Shown here: positions 8,581 through 18,493 of the stretch, one piece after another
How positions within the stretch are numbered: the first letter of the stretch is position 1
How the letters are laid out: every line of letters begins with the position of its first letter
From: Neobacillus bataviensis LMG 21833
Lineage (GTDB): Bacteria; Bacillota; Bacilli; Bacillales; Cytobacillaceae
Assembly (NCBI RefSeq): GCF_000307875.1
Contig: NZ_AJLS01000115.1
Coordinates: 62,001 to 126,000, forward strand
Length of the DNA stretch: 64,000 bases
Direction: 5' to 3'
Notes under the pieces: model-generated
Seen by the model: the letters and a program-made list of their open reading frames with translations, nothing else
Databases searched by the model: none
What the model was told of the DNA's origin: nothing
Translations under genes and position numbers: made by a program

Positions 8581-10287
8581 TCACTTATGTAAAAACTCAT
8601 ATTGGATTTTGCTATCTTGATCTTCTGAAACAAACAATCGCTTTGCGAATTTTGAATCTTCATAAGGATAATCCTCACGATAATGGGCCCCTCTGCTTTC
8701 TTTTCTCTCAAGCATAGCCCGCAGCAAAATTTTCGAAAGTTTAATAAAATTCCTCGCTTTTACGGCAAGTTTTCTAGTAGCCTTTTGTTCAAAGAAAAGC
8801 CGCCAATTCACCTTTGATTCCATTTTCTTTATTTCAATAAGCGCTAAGGATAGCTGCTTTTCAGATCGAACCACATTACCGTGATACCACATAATCTCTT
8901 TAATCCTGCCAATCATTTTATGCACTTGATTCACCAAATCGTTATGTTCATTCTGTGTACCAGAATTGTTAGACTCTGCATCATTCCCAAATAACTTCTT
9001 TACATGATCAATTCCCTCATGCTCATGAAAGTTATAAAATTCAACTGTCTGTACATACTTCCCGCAATCAACGGCTGCTCGCTTTCCAAACACCATGCAA
9101 GCCCCTGTCGAGTTTCCTCCAAGACGGTTGGCACCTTCAATATTGCAGGAAAGTTCTCCAATCGCATACAAACCCGCAATCCTAGTTCGGCCAAATGTAT
9201 CAATAAACACGCCGCCATTGCTTGCATGGGCAAAAGGAGCAATTCGAATTTCATTCTCGATTAAATGAATGTTTTTTTCCTTTAACCAATTTAAATAAAC
9301 GGTATAAAATTCTTCTTCATTCTCATAAAGCTTGGAATCATATAAAAGCTTGAAACCTTCTTCACTGTTTGAAGCAATAATTTGCTTCATCATTGCTATA
9401 TCAACATACTTAGATGCAAGAGAATGAGTGAACGGGCCATGGGTGCTTCTGATTTTCAAGCACTCCTTTCTCGACACTCCCTCAGGAAGATAAGGATCAA
9501 GTAAACTTTCCCCATTCTCATCCACAATATCATGACAATACATCAATGTATGCTCTCCAAATAAAGTCTTATAGCGTGGAGTGGTGATTCCGGGAATAAA
9601 TTGAATAAACTCCATATTCACCAAACTTGCTCCAGCCTCAAGAGCAAGAACATGTCCTGAACCATCAACATCATTTGGGTTCAAGTTATGCTTATAAATA
9701 CTTCCAAACCCGCCTGTTGCCAAAATCACGGCTTTGCATTCAACCAGTACCAGTTCATTTTCTTCATCTAAAAGAAGTGCACCTACGATTTGCTGTTCTT
9801 TTTTTATAAGGTGAATGACGACTGTATTCTCCATAATCTTAAGATTTTCATAGAGTTCAAAAATCCCTCTGACATTTTCACGAATTTGGTCCCAATCGCT
9901 CAATAAATAAATGTCACGCGGATGCTCTGCAAAACAAGCTTTCCGCTCCCCTGCTAACTTCTTTGCATTGACCCCGATTTCGGCATATTCCTGCACTCTG
10001 TCGGGAATCTCTTTGACATAGACCTCAGCTAAATCTTGCCGATGCATGCCGCGGCTTAAATTCTCAATATCACGAAGAAATATCTCTTGATCGTCTTCAT
10101 CTTTCGTTACTTGTGTTCCAAGCGAAGCCTTTAATGGATAAAAGCTTGAACCAGAGGCGATTTTCAATTTTGTAACTAAGAGTACTTGATGATGTTGATC
10201 TGCCAATTCTTTGCTAACTTTAATCCCCGATAAGCCACTTCCCGCAACTAAAACATCGATCCTAACTTTCCTGCTGATTTTTATCAT
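8581..10287 (-). CDS. FAD-dependent oxidoreductase, FrdA/NadB-like
   Basis: A 568-residue flavoprotein of the succinate dehydrogenase/fumarate reductase/L-aspartate oxidase family. The dinucleotide motif VLVAGSGLSGI is near residue 13. ATGGFG and DVDGSGHVLALEAGA lie in the middle, and NGGVFIDTFGRTRIAGLYA and NRLGGNSTGACMVFG near the end of the FAD domain. The C-terminal helical domain carries GAHYREDYPYED as in SdhA/NadB. No heme or iron-sulfur partner is nearby, so it is probably a soluble dehydrogenase or oxidase acting on a dicarboxylate-like or sugar-acid intermediate of this operon. The ATG start follows AGGTGA. It is the last gene of the operon and is separated from the previous gene by a palindrome. 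Confidence 0.8.
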   Translation of the reverse strand: MIKISRKVRIDVLVAGSGLSGIKVSKELADQHHQVLLVTKLKIASGSSFYPLKASLGTQVTKDEDDQEIFLRDIENLSRGMHRQDLAEVYVKEIPDRVQEYAEIGVNAKKLAGERKACFAEHPRDIYLLSDWDQIRENVRGIFELYENLKIMENTVVIHLIKKEQQIVGALLLDEENELVLVECKAVILATGGFGSIYKHNLNPNDVDGSGHVLALEAGASLVNMEFIQFIPGITTPRYKTLFGEHTLMYCHDIVDENGESLLDPYLPEGVSRKECLKIRSTHGPFTHSLASKYVDIAMMKQIIASNSEEGFKLLYDSKLYENEEEFYTVYLNWLKEKNIHLIENEIRIAPFAHASNGGVFIDTFGRTRIAGLYAIGELSCNIEGANRLGGNSTGACMVFGKRAAVDCGKYVQTVEFYNFHEHEGIDHVKKLFGNDAESNNSGTQNEHNDLVNQVHKMIGRIKEIMWYHGNVVRSEKQLSLALIEIKKMESKVNWRLFFEQKATRKLAVKARNFIKLSKILLRAMLERKESRGAHYREDYPYEDSKFAKRLFVSEDQDSKIQYEFLHK

Positions 10288-10383
10288 ATTTTCACCTGAT
10301 GTATCTAATTTATTTTTAAACTTACCTATATTAAAATCAATATGCCCGCGATTTCGCCAAATTCTATTTAATATCCAATGGAA

Positions 10384-10421
10384 CCAGAAGAACTACCGTA
10401 AACGGACGATAGTTCTTCTGG
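10384..10421 (-). other. intercistronic palindrome between propeller protein and flavoprotein genes
   Basis: CCAGAAGAACTA(C)CGT and ACGG...TAGTTCTTCTGG form a stem of about 12 bp extended by CCGT/ACGG. No T tract follows on the minus strand. It may limit read-through or stabilise the upstream messenger. Confidence 0.6.
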
Positions 10422-10432
10422 CAAAATGACTA

Positions 10433-11872
10433 TTAATTATATTTTCTTTTTATGACATTAAGGAAACCATCCAAAGCATATAATTTTGCCTTTTCAAAAA
10501 TAAACCGGAGCGAATACGTTCCATTTCCTACATCTGTAATTTCTTTTTCTTTAAACTTTATATCCTGCCAGCCTGACAAGGTGATTGGTTCACACTCATT
10601 CGCACTAAAGCCTTCTACAGCCTTTAATGTAGCGCGATTGACGATTTCGTATCGAATACAGCCACCCTCCTCCAGGTCAGCCAACAATGTAAGCTCATTG
10701 CCAAAAAAGCTAAATCCAGCCGTATAAATAATCGATTGACAATCAGGGTTTTTCTGCGAATAATAAGCAAATTTATCTTTCTCGATAAAGCCCCTTGCAA
10801 AAGAGGTTTCACGGTAATTCGTGTGCTGGCCATTTCCGCCCATATAATAGAAATAAAGTTTATCATCGATTTCAACTGGAACACTGGCAAAAATACAGCC
10901 GCAATCAAATTCACCAGTCGGGTACTTTCCTTCCCCTCTCGGGATGAAACTCTCATTCTGTGTAACATATTCCCAATGATCCATATCGACAGAGAAGTTT
11001 AACTTCACATCCACAGTGTCAAAATTTTCATCTAAGCGATCCCCTTCTTTATACATGGACGGTAATCCTAGATAAATATTTTCATAGCGGAAAATGGGCA
11101 TTGAATAAATTTGAGAGTCAAATCCGTGCCCTCTTGTAATCTCCGTAGGTTCTGACCAGTGGATAAAGTCTTCACTTTCAGACTTAGCCGGAATCCGGAG
11201 CCCATTTTTCCAAATCCTTGTAATCAAAACAAATCTCTTAGTCACAGGATCTCTGAAAAAATAATTATACGTATCAGCTTGCGGATTAAATTTCGGCCAT
11301 GGAATCGGATCCGTAAAGTGAACCCCATCACTCGAATAAGCAATAGCCATATAACTGTTTTCATGAGAATAATCAATTTTGGTCAAAAGCTTATATCGCT
11401 TATCCGTATCAATTTCTTCTTTATCCAAATACACACAAGAGCCGTGGGCATTCCTAAATATGATATTGTTTTCTTTGCTTCCCTTAAATTCTACTAAACC
11501 GAGAGTAGGTTTTACCCAGTTAATCCCATCCTCCGAATAAGCATAGCAGAAACCAGTTACCCTTGTTGAGCTTGGTTTATATTGTTTGCCTGGCCGCTCC
11601 TCTAACGGGGTTTGAGAAGAATCATCATCCTTAAGAAATAGAGTATAATAGCAGCGATAAATATTTTCAAAAGGATCAAAAAATACGTTTGGATAAGCAT
11701 TGTCATACCTGACTTCCCATTCTTTTGGGTTGTCCGCAAAAAATCCCTCTTTAAAAAGGGGGTTATGCACTTGGTCTTTTTGAATTGCTTGAACATGAAG
11801 CTGACTATTTTCGCAATAATGACCGTTTATAATACCTGAATCCAAAAACAAATATTTTGTCGTTTTATGCAT
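10433..11872 (-). CDS. beta-propeller glycosidase-like protein (GH32/GH43 fold)
   Basis: A 479-residue protein without signal peptide. It contains several propeller-blade motifs of the type S-(E/S)-D-G-x-x-W/F (YSEDGINWVKP near residue 110, YSSDGVHFTDP, SEDFIHWSEP), followed by GLVEFKGSKENNIIF. This is the five-bladed propeller seen in GH32/GH43-like proteins that often sit beside dihydrodipicolinate-synthase-family lyases. I cannot name a substrate. The start is ATG at 11872, eight nucleotides after AAAAGGG; the nine-base longer GTG start lies too close to that site. It follows the OppF-like gene by 15 bp. Being cytoplasmic, it would act on an imported glycoside or an intermediate. Confidence 0.65.
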   Translation of the reverse strand: MHKTTKYLFLDSGIINGHYCENSQLHVQAIQKDQVHNPLFKEGFFADNPKEWEVRYDNAYPNVFFDPFENIYRCYYTLFLKDDDSSQTPLEERPGKQYKPSSTRVTGFCYAYSEDGINWVKPTLGLVEFKGSKENNIIFRNAHGSCVYLDKEEIDTDKRYKLLTKIDYSHENSYMAIAYSSDGVHFTDPIPWPKFNPQADTYNYFFRDPVTKRFVLITRIWKNGLRIPAKSESEDFIHWSEPTEITRGHGFDSQIYSMPIFRYENIYLGLPSMYKEGDRLDENFDTVDVKLNFSVDMDHWEYVTQNESFIPRGEGKYPTGEFDCGCIFASVPVEIDDKLYFYYMGGNGQHTNYRETSFARGFIEKDKFAYYSQKNPDCQSIIYTAGFSFFGNELTLLADLEEGGCIRYEIVNRATLKAVEGFSANECEPITLSGWQDIKFKEKEITDVGNGTYSLRFIFEKAKLYALDGFLNVIKRKYN

Positions 11873-11887
11873 CTCATACACCCTTTT

Positions 11888-12907
11888 CTATTCATTATAT
11901 AAATGGCATGCAACAAAATGTTGTTTATCGTTATAAGGCTGTAAGACAGGCTCCACTTGCGAACAAATGTCCATTCGCTTCGGGCACCGGTTGCTGAAAG
12001 GACAGCCCGTTGGACGATTAATGGGGCTCGGGACATCTCCCTCTAATATAATTCTTTCCTTTGGCATATCGGAAACTACCGGAACGGGAACAGCTGATAG
12101 CAGTGCTTCTGTATAAGGATGAAGCGGCTGTACATGCAAATCCTCTGCATTAGAAATTTCGACAATTTTCCCTAAATACATAACGACCACCCGGTCACTC
12201 ATATACTGGACAACGCTTAAATCATGGGCAATAAAAACATACGTCAAGTTTAACTCTTGCTGGATTTCCTTCATTAGGTTTAAAACTTGAGCCTGAATCG
12301 AAACATCAAGGGCTGAAACAGGTTCATCACAGATAATAAGCTCTGGGTTGATACAAAGCGCTCGTGCAATACTGATTCTCTGCCTTTGTCCCCCTGAAAA
12401 TTCATGCGGGAACCGATGCAAGTATTCTTCACTAAGATTGACCATATGGAGTGCCTTCTCAATCATTTGCTTCCTCACTGCCGGATCCTTATACCCGTGA
12501 ACTCGGAGCGGCTCATCAAACGCATCAAAAATTCGCTTCGATGGATTGAAAGAAGAATAGGGATCTTGGAATATCATTTGAACACGACTTCTAAAATCAA
12601 AGATCTCTTTTGAATCTAATTTTGTAATATCTTTCTCATGACCGTCAAAGTTATAGATCATTTCTCCATCAGTCGGTTTTTCCAAGAGCATCATCGTTTT
12701 TCCCAAAGTCGATTTACCGCAGCCTGATTCCCCAACAATCCCGATAGTTTCCCCTTTTCGAACAGTGATTGAGATATCATCAACAGCCTTCACCGTGCCA
12801 ATCTGCTTTCGAAAAAAGCCGCCGAGGACAGGATAATAAGTTTTTAAATGCCTAATACTGAAAAGAACTTCTTTTTCTATTTGTTTTTTCGGCACCAACT
12901 CTATCAT
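11888..12907 (-). CDS. ABC transporter ATPase, OppF-like
   Basis: A 339-residue ATP-binding subunit of an oligopeptide/nickel-type importer. Walker A is GESGCGKST, the signature is FSGGQRQRISIARAL, and Walker B is LIICDEPVSALD. The C-terminal oligopeptide-type extension ends with the cysteine cluster CPFSNRCPKRMDIC. It overlaps the upstream OppD-like gene by four bases (ATGA), so the two ATPases are translationally coupled. With the two permeases and the binding protein it forms a full importer. Confidence 0.93.
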   Translation of the reverse strand: MIELVPKKQIEKEVLFSIRHLKTYYPVLGGFFRKQIGTVKAVDDISITVRKGETIGIVGESGCGKSTLGKTMMLLEKPTDGEMIYNFDGHEKDITKLDSKEIFDFRSRVQMIFQDPYSSFNPSKRIFDAFDEPLRVHGYKDPAVRKQMIEKALHMVNLSEEYLHRFPHEFSGGQRQRISIARALCINPELIICDEPVSALDVSIQAQVLNLMKEIQQELNLTYVFIAHDLSVVQYMSDRVVVMYLGKIVEISNAEDLHVQPLHPYTEALLSAVPVPVVSDMPKERIILEGDVPSPINRPTGCPFSNRCPKRMDICSQVEPVLQPYNDKQHFVACHLYNE

Positions 12908-13920
12908 TTCGCCATCACTTCCTCGCTATCTTCAAATAAAAGGCATCTAACGTCATGACTATCCGATAATTTGGTATTGGAAATCGTTTCTCTACGACAT
13001 CTATTAGTCGCAAAATCACATCGCTCTGCAAACTCACAGCCGCCTTTATAATACTTGGGATTGGGGGTCGACCCGCGGATCGTCGCAAGCTTTTCCAATT
13101 TATTCAGTCCCATTATTGGAACAGATTTTAACAGTGATTTTGTATAAGGGTGACTTGAGTTATGTAATACATCCCGTACGGTTCCATATTCAACAATTCT
13201 ACCCATATACATGACTGCAACATAATCAGCAACTTCCGCAACCAACCCCATATTATGGGTAATTAATATAATAGATTTATTATATTTTTCTTGAAGTTCT
13301 TTCATTAAATCCATAATTTGTGCTTGAATCGTTACATCAAGAGCTGTTGTTGGCTCATCCGCAATTAACAAATCGGGATTGCAGATCATCGAAATGGCAA
13401 TCATCACCCTCTGTCTCATCCCGCCGCTAAACTGGTGCGGATAATCCTTTACCCTTTGTTCAGGATCAGGAATTCCTAAACGTTTAAATAATTCAATAAC
13501 TTTTTCCATCGCTTCCTTTTTAGACATCGGATAATGTTCCAATAAACTTTCTGTTACCTGCTTCCCCACTTGGTGCATTGGATTCAACGAGGCCATCGGG
13601 TCTTGGAACACCATCCCGATTTTCGCACCACGAATTCCTCTCATGGCTTTACCGAATTTATCCAACGAAAATAAATCTACTTCTTTATCATCCTCGTAAA
13701 ATAGCGCTTTTCCTCTTGTAATTTGGCCATTTTTCGGCAGTAATTGCATAATAGAATGGACGGTAACACTTTTCCCGCATCCAGATTCCCCTACAATCGC
13801 CAACAGTTTTCCACGAGGCACTTCGAAGGAAACATCTTTCACAATTTGAACGGATCCTTTACCATCCTTGAACGAGGTAGATAAATTTTCTACTTTTAAC
13901 ACTAGATCTTGTTTTTCCAT
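12904..13920 (-). CDS. ABC transporter ATPase, OppD-like
   Basis: A 338-residue ATP-binding subunit. Walker A is GESGCGKSV, the signature [13 protein letters not shown], Walker [13 protein letters not shown] and the switch histidine ITHN. The C-terminal motif [14 protein letters not shown] is the Opp-type cysteine cluster. It lies 11 bp after the OppC-like permease gene and overlaps the next ATPase by four bases. Confidence 0.93.
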   Translation of the reverse strand: MEKQDLVLKVENLSTSFKDGKGSVQIVKDVSFEVPRGKLLAIVGESGCGKSVTVHSIMQLLPKNGQITRGKALFYEDDKEVDLFSLDKFGKAMRGIRGAKIGMVFQDPMASLNPMHQVGKQVTESLLEHYPMSKKEAMEKVIELFKRLGIPDPEQRVKDYPHQFSGGMRQRVMIAISMICNPDLLIADEPTTALDVTIQAQIMDLMKELQEKYNKSIILITHNMGLVAEVADYVAVMYMGRIVEYGTVRDVLHNSSHPYTKSLLKSVPIMGLNKLEKLATIRGSTPNPKYYKGGCEFAERCDFATNRCRRETISNTKLSDSHDVRCLLFEDSEEVMAK

Positions 13921-13931
13921 TCTTCATCACC

Positions 13932-14807
13932 TCACTGTTTCGGATCTAAGACATCCCTCAATCCATCCCCCAAAAAGTTAATCGCTAAAACAAACAAGGA
14001 GATGGCCAATCCCGGTGCAAGCCACAACCACCAAAAATTTGTGATCACATCGATTGATTGGGCAGCATTCATGATATTTCCCCAAGTTGGAGTTGTAACA
14101 GGCACACCAAGACCTAAGAAGCTTAACCCGGCCTCAGCAAGTACATACCCCGCCACATTTACGGTAAAAGCAACAATAATTGGACTCATGGTATTTGGCA
14201 GCATATGTTTAAAAATAATAGATAAGTTTGATATTCCAAACGAACGGCAGACGCTGACATACGTTTCTTCCCTTACGGATAAAAATTCGTTCCGAACAAG
14301 ACGGAAAGTCGTCATCCAGCCTGTAATCATAAACACAATAATTAAGTTACTAACTCCTTGACCCAGCATCGCGACCATTACTAAAACCAATATTAACTCC
14401 GGAAACGTCATAGCAATTTCGGACAGGCGTGTTAGCAAATTGTCTAATTTTCCTCCAAAGTATCCAGCGAGACAACCTAGGATGACACCAATGAGGGTTC
14501 CTCCCAACGAACTCATAATGCCGACATAAATGGATACCCGTGCGCCATACAGAATTTGAGCAAACACGTCTCGACCTAATTTATCTGTGCCAAAAAGGTG
14601 CTCTGCACTAGGAGGGTGTGTTATGCTCGTCAAATCCATTTGCGTTGGACTATACTTCGTAAATAATGGAGCAAAAATTGCTAATAAAATCATTACAAGA
14701 CAAATTGCAAGACCCATTGCAGCAAGTTTATTAGACCACATCTTTTTAGCTCGTATCTTGAATAAGCTTGTTTTTTTCTCCTTCATTTTCATGACTGTTG
14801 TTGACAT
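13932..14807 (-). CDS. ABC transporter permease, OppC-like
   Basis: A 291-residue inner-membrane permease with six predicted helices. The typical N-terminal segment (HLFGTDKLGRDVF) and the EAA loop region (CRSFGISNLSIIFKHMLPN) are present. It lies 15 bp after the OppB-like gene and pairs with it to form the channel. Confidence 0.92.
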   Translation of the reverse strand: MSTTVMKMKEKKTSLFKIRAKKMWSNKLAAMGLAICLVMILLAIFAPLFTKYSPTQMDLTSITHPPSAEHLFGTDKLGRDVFAQILYGARVSIYVGIMSSLGGTLIGVILGCLAGYFGGKLDNLLTRLSEIAMTFPELILVLVMVAMLGQGVSNLIIVFMITGWMTTFRLVRNEFLSVREETYVSVCRSFGISNLSIIFKHMLPNTMSPIIVAFTVNVAGYVLAEAGLSFLGLGVPVTTPTWGNIMNAAQSIDVITNFWWLWLAPGLAISLFVLAINFLGDGLRDVLDPKQ

Positions 14808-14822
14808 AATTGAAACACCTCC

Positions 14823-15776
14823 CTATTCAAGCCGAATTCTTGGATCTAATAAAGCCGAAATAATATCAACTAGGAAACTTGCAATTAAGATTGCTGAAGC
14901 AATCATCAGGGTTGTGACCATAATGACCGGATAATCACTTGACGAGACACTTGCTAGAATAGCAGATCCAATTCCCGGCCAGGCAAAGATGGTTTCAATA
15001 ATGACAGCTCCTCCAACTAGCATCGGCAGCCGGAAGGCCAAAATCACAAGAATTGGTCCAAGTGCATTACGGAAGGCATGAAAGAAAAATACCTTCCATT
15101 CTGGAATCCCCTTACTTCTCGCCGTCTTCACAAACTCTTTATTTAACACATCTAACATAGAGTTCCTCGTGTATCTTAGCAAGACAGCAATCATGGCAAA
15201 AGCCAAAGCTAAAGAGGGCAGAATCAAATTGGGGAGTCGATCCCAAAACGTAACATCATTGACATCAATACGGCCGCCGATTGGGAGCCAGCCAAGTTTG
15301 ATAGCAAAGATTTGAATAATGATGATCCCAAAGAAAAACTCAGGAATGGAAATACCAATAACACCAATATTCCGAGAAAAATAATCAATGACACTATTTT
15401 GTTTAATTGCCGAAAGAATGCCTAAAAATACACCGATAATGGTCGATAATAGTAAAGCCGTCACCGAAAGCTCCAAAGTAGCCGGAAGCTTATTGGCTAT
15501 GATTTCTGCAATCGGTTGTCCCGTTAAAATACTATAACCAAAATCACCATGAAGAATATTCATAATCCAATGGTAATATTGAACATACAACGGGTCATTC
15601 AATCCTAGATGCTCTCTGAGAGCTTCTAAATTAGCCGTATTGTTAGAGGCATCTGGTGAGGCTAAATAATTTATTGGATCGACCGGTGAAAATTGGATGG
15701 AGAAAAAAACTATGATACTAATAATGAATAACATCGGAATTGTGACTAAGACTTTCCTAAGGATGAAATTTATCAT
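14823..15776 (-). CDS. ABC transporter permease, OppB-like
   Basis: A 317-residue inner-membrane permease with six predicted helices. It has the N-terminal hallmark R(K)VLVTIPMLFIISIIVFF, then LNDPLYVQYYHWIMNILHGDFG and the EAA loop TARSKGIPEWKVFFFHAFRN. Opp-type permeases of this family import peptides, nickel, or sugar acids such as sialic acid (SatABCD). The gene is preceded by a 77-bp gap with a hairpin. Confidence 0.92.
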   Translation of the reverse strand: MINFILRKVLVTIPMLFIISIIVFFSIQFSPVDPINYLASPDASNNTANLEALREHLGLNDPLYVQYYHWIMNILHGDFGYSILTGQPIAEIIANKLPATLELSVTALLLSTIIGVFLGILSAIKQNSVIDYFSRNIGVIGISIPEFFFGIIIIQIFAIKLGWLPIGGRIDVNDVTFWDRLPNLILPSLALAFAMIAVLLRYTRNSMLDVLNKEFVKTARSKGIPEWKVFFFHAFRNALGPILVILAFRLPMLVGGAVIIETIFAWPGIGSAILASVSSSDYPVIMVTTLMIASAILIASFLVDIISALLDPRIRLE

Positions 15777-15800
15777 TCAATTCACCGCCTGCAATGTAAG

Positions 15801-15841
15801 AACAAATCGCAAACCCCACTCATGAAGATTTGCGATTTGTT
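15801..15841 (-). other. stem-loop between binding-protein and permease genes
   Basis: AACAAATCGCAAA and TTTGCGATTTGTT are a perfect 13-bp inverted repeat around a 15-nt loop. No T tract follows. Such hairpins after the binding-protein gene commonly raise its messenger relative to the downstream permeases. Confidence 0.7.
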
Positions 15842-15853
15842 TCCATAAATTTT

Positions 15854-17488
15854 TTACTTAATCTCCCACTCTTCAAACTTCATATCATAGTTATACCAAG
15901 GATTACCATATATTCCAGCCGTTTTAACTTTGCTATCGTTAATATAGTAGTAGGTTTTGGTTGTATATAATGGAAGTTTATTTAGATTCTCTTCCTCAAG
16001 CTTTTGCAGTTCCTTAAGGATTTTGGCTCTTTCTTTATCATCCGAGGTTGCCTTTAATCGATTGATGGCATCATCGAAAGTACCTTTTTTACCAAAAATA
16101 TTCACAAAGTTTGCGTTTGATGATTCGTACTCTCCGTACCATTCTTCATAACCAAAAGAAGACAATCCTTTAAGAGCAATATCATAATCTTTAATTTGAT
16201 AAAGCTCACTTGTAGCATCACCCTGGAACTTTAACACATCGACTTTTAATCCAACGTCAGTCAAATATTGCGCAACCGCTGTCATAAAGTTAATCGATGT
16301 CTGATCACCATAGTAATAACGTAGTTTAATCTTTTCATTAAAGTCAAAATTAGCTTCCTTCAAAAGTTGTTTTGCTTTTTCAGGATTGTATTCATACTTT
16401 GGTGCATTTTTGTCGTATTCATCAAATGTGGATGGGACCCCTGTATTAAGTAATGTTGCTAACTCTGGATAAAGCTGTGCAGTTAAAGATTTACGGTCAA
16501 TAGCATATAAAATCGCCTCACGAACTCGTTTATCCGCCATTTTTTCATTTACTTTTCCATCAGCATCCTGCATATTCACAATAAAGTAACGATAGAAGAG
16601 CATATCAATTGGGTTCGCTTTGAAAGAATCTACTGATTTCATGCCTTCAATAAACTCAGCAACGTTGGTATTAAAGAAATCAATTTTGCCTGCTTTTGCA
16701 GCTGAAATTGGTTCAGATACAGACGTTACCACAATCTTTTCGATTTTCGGTTTCGCTCCTTCGTAGGTATCGGCAGGAACAAATACCGCGAAGTTTCCTG
16801 GCTCCAGTTTTTCTAATTTATACATGCCGTTTCCAATTGGGTTTTTCCAGAAATTAGCGTTGTGAATTTCTAATGGATTTTCATCTTTGAGTAAATGTTT
16901 TGGATAAATGGCAAACTGCCCAAGAACAGGGATAAAGTTTCCAACTGGTCTCGTTAATTTAACAGTAATCGTATTTCCATCAGCAGTGATTCCGGACAGC
17001 GTCTCAGCCTTTCCTTCTTTCCATGCATCTGCCCCTTCAATCGCTGAGAAAGCACTAGTATAAATTGCGTTAACTTGCGCCGCCTTTAATACCGTTCCAA
17101 TACTCCATACCACATCCTCAGCAGTTAAAGGCTGTCCATCATGCCACTTCACGTTTTCCTTCATGTTAAGGGTATATGTCAACTGATCATCAGAAACCTT
17201 GTAATCTTTTGCTAGATCCGGCTTTAAATTTTTCAAATCAGCATCAGGTAAAAACAAACTTCTAAACATCAATTTTTGCTCAAGCTGTCCCCTGTTCAAC
17301 CATAGTGCAGTAAACTTATCTCCAAACTTTTCGCCAACATTAGCGATATTTAAGGTTCCATCGTTTTTCGTTGCAGCTGGTTTGCTGTCATCTGCTTTAG
17401 AAGCCGTACTAGATTCCTTTTTTGGTGTACAGCCGATGATGAGCATCGCACTTAAAATGGTTAGCAAAAACAATTTCATTTTTTTCAT
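15854..17488 (-). CDS. ABC transporter substrate-binding lipoprotein (SBP family 5)
   Basis: A 544-residue extracellular lipoprotein. The lipobox LIIGC is at residues 16-20, followed by a Ser/Thr/Lys-rich linker and then the SBP_bac_5 fold. Recognisable segments are LTYTLNMKENVKWHDGQPLTAEDVVWS, split here as LTYTLNMKENVKWHDG and QPLTAEDV, and NPIGNGMYKLEK. The family binds peptides, nickel or sugar acids. Its ATG overlaps the stop of the upstream NanA-like gene by four bases, tying substrate capture to the lyase. The ligand cannot be read from sequence; the lyase suggests a sialic-acid-like keto sugar acid rather than a peptide. Confidence 0.9.
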   Translation of the reverse strand: MKKMKLFLLTILSAMLIIGCTPKKESSTASKADDSKPAATKNDGTLNIANVGEKFGDKFTALWLNRGQLEQKLMFRSLFLPDADLKNLKPDLAKDYKVSDDQLTYTLNMKENVKWHDGQPLTAEDVVWSIGTVLKAAQVNAIYTSAFSAIEGADAWKEGKAETLSGITADGNTITVKLTRPVGNFIPVLGQFAIYPKHLLKDENPLEIHNANFWKNPIGNGMYKLEKLEPGNFAVFVPADTYEGAKPKIEKIVVTSVSEPISAAKAGKIDFFNTNVAEFIEGMKSVDSFKANPIDMLFYRYFIVNMQDADGKVNEKMADKRVREAILYAIDRKSLTAQLYPELATLLNTGVPSTFDEYDKNAPKYEYNPEKAKQLLKEANFDFNEKIKLRYYYGDQTSINFMTAVAQYLTDVGLKVDVLKFQGDATSELYQIKDYDIALKGLSSFGYEEWYGEYESSNANFVNIFGKKGTFDDAINRLKATSDDKERAKILKELQKLEEENLNKLPLYTTKTYYYINDSKVKTAGIYGNPWYNYDMKFEEWEIK

Positions 17489-18423
17489 TGAATTACCCTC
17501 TCCATTTCTTTGGTATATTGGTTGATTAATTGCTTAATTTCATCATTTAAAACAGACAAGGAAGGATAATCTTGTTGGGTTACAGGTAACAAAGGAAGCC
17601 TTGGAAAACCCGTTTCAATATTTCGTAAGGATAAAATATATTTGCACGCCCCATATAGAGAAGGGTAGCTTAATAATTTCTTGATAATTCTATTAATATG
17701 AAATTGCAGTTCCTGGGCTTTTTCCAGTTGATTCGATGTGATGTATTGATCCAAAACACAGAACAGCTCAGGCATTACACCATAGGTTCCACCAATGCCC
17801 CCATCTGCTCCCATGATCCGGCCGCCCAAATATTGCTCATCTGGCCCATTGAAAACAAGGAATTCCTTTCCGGCATGAGCCTTAAACTGCTGCAAATCAA
17901 AGACACTTTCGCCAGACATCTTAATGCCAATCACTTTGTCTTGTGCAGCTACTTTTTGAAATAACGTCTGAGATAGATTAAATCCGGTTGTTTGTGGAAT
18001 ATTGTAAATAATGAATGGCAAGGACGAACAATCAATCATTTCTTGCCAATGTTTCTCTACAGCGTTTTCTGACAGACGATAATAAATGGATGGCACAGCT
18101 GAAATGGCATGAGCGCCGCAAGTTTCCGCATGAATGGCTAGCTCTTTACTTTCTTTTGTAGAGTTAGCAGCAACATGGACAATAATGGTTAGTTCTTGTC
18201 CCACCTCTTGCATCACTGCTTCTACTACTCTCTTTCTCTCTTCGACTGTCTGAAGAATTCCTTCCCCGGAACTTCCTCCGACATATAACCCTTTCACACC
18301 GCTATGTACGTAGAAGCGTGCCAGTTTCTTCACTCTGTCCTCGCAAACATCCCCTGCCTCATCATATGCTGAGTACATTGCTACAAAAACGCCTTTAAAC
18401 TTACTCAAATCCCACTCCGTCAC
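17485..18423 (-). CDS. N-acetylneuraminate lyase / DHDPS-family aldolase
   Basis: A 312-residue class I aldolase. Motifs GGSSGEG (about 48), a substrate-loop Tyr in IYNIPQTTGF, Schiff-base lysine in GIKMS (about 170) and NGPDEQYLGGRIMGADGGIG match N-acetylneuraminate lyase more closely than DapA. Such enzymes split or form 2-keto-3-deoxy sugar acids with pyruvate. It is the first gene of the operon; the start is GTG at 18423, eight bases after GGAG. No nanE, nanK or nagA homologue lies nearby, so the substrate may differ from sialic acid. Expression is probably controlled by the TGGTACTACCA operators and the cre site just upstream. Confidence 0.8.
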   Translation of the reverse strand: MTEWDLSKFKGVFVAMYSAYDEAGDVCEDRVKKLARFYVHSGVKGLYVGGSSGEGILQTVEERKRVVEAVMQEVGQELTIIVHVAANSTKESKELAIHAETCGAHAISAVPSIYYRLSENAVEKHWQEMIDCSSLPFIIYNIPQTTGFNLSQTLFQKVAAQDKVIGIKMSGESVFDLQQFKAHAGKEFLVFNGPDEQYLGGRIMGADGGIGGTYGVMPELFCVLDQYITSNQLEKAQELQFHINRIIKKLLSYPSLYGACKYILSLRNIETGFPRLPLLPVTQQDYPSLSVLNDEIKQLINQYTKEMERVIQ

Positions 18424-18460
18424 ATCCCCATCTCCTTTATTAATATTTTCAATGATAATA

Positions 18461-18471
18461 TGGTACTACCA
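18461..18471. promoter_or_regulatory. GntR-type operator O1 (TGGTACTACCA)
   Basis: Perfect palindrome TGGT-ACT-ACCA, identical to two other copies at 18501 and 19399. Spaced half-sites of the TGGT/ACCA type are typical of FCD-subfamily GntR regulators. It lies between the predicted minus-strand promoter and the NanA-like start. Confidence 0.8.
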
Positions 18472-18493
18472 GTTGAAAATAAAAATGTTAAAT

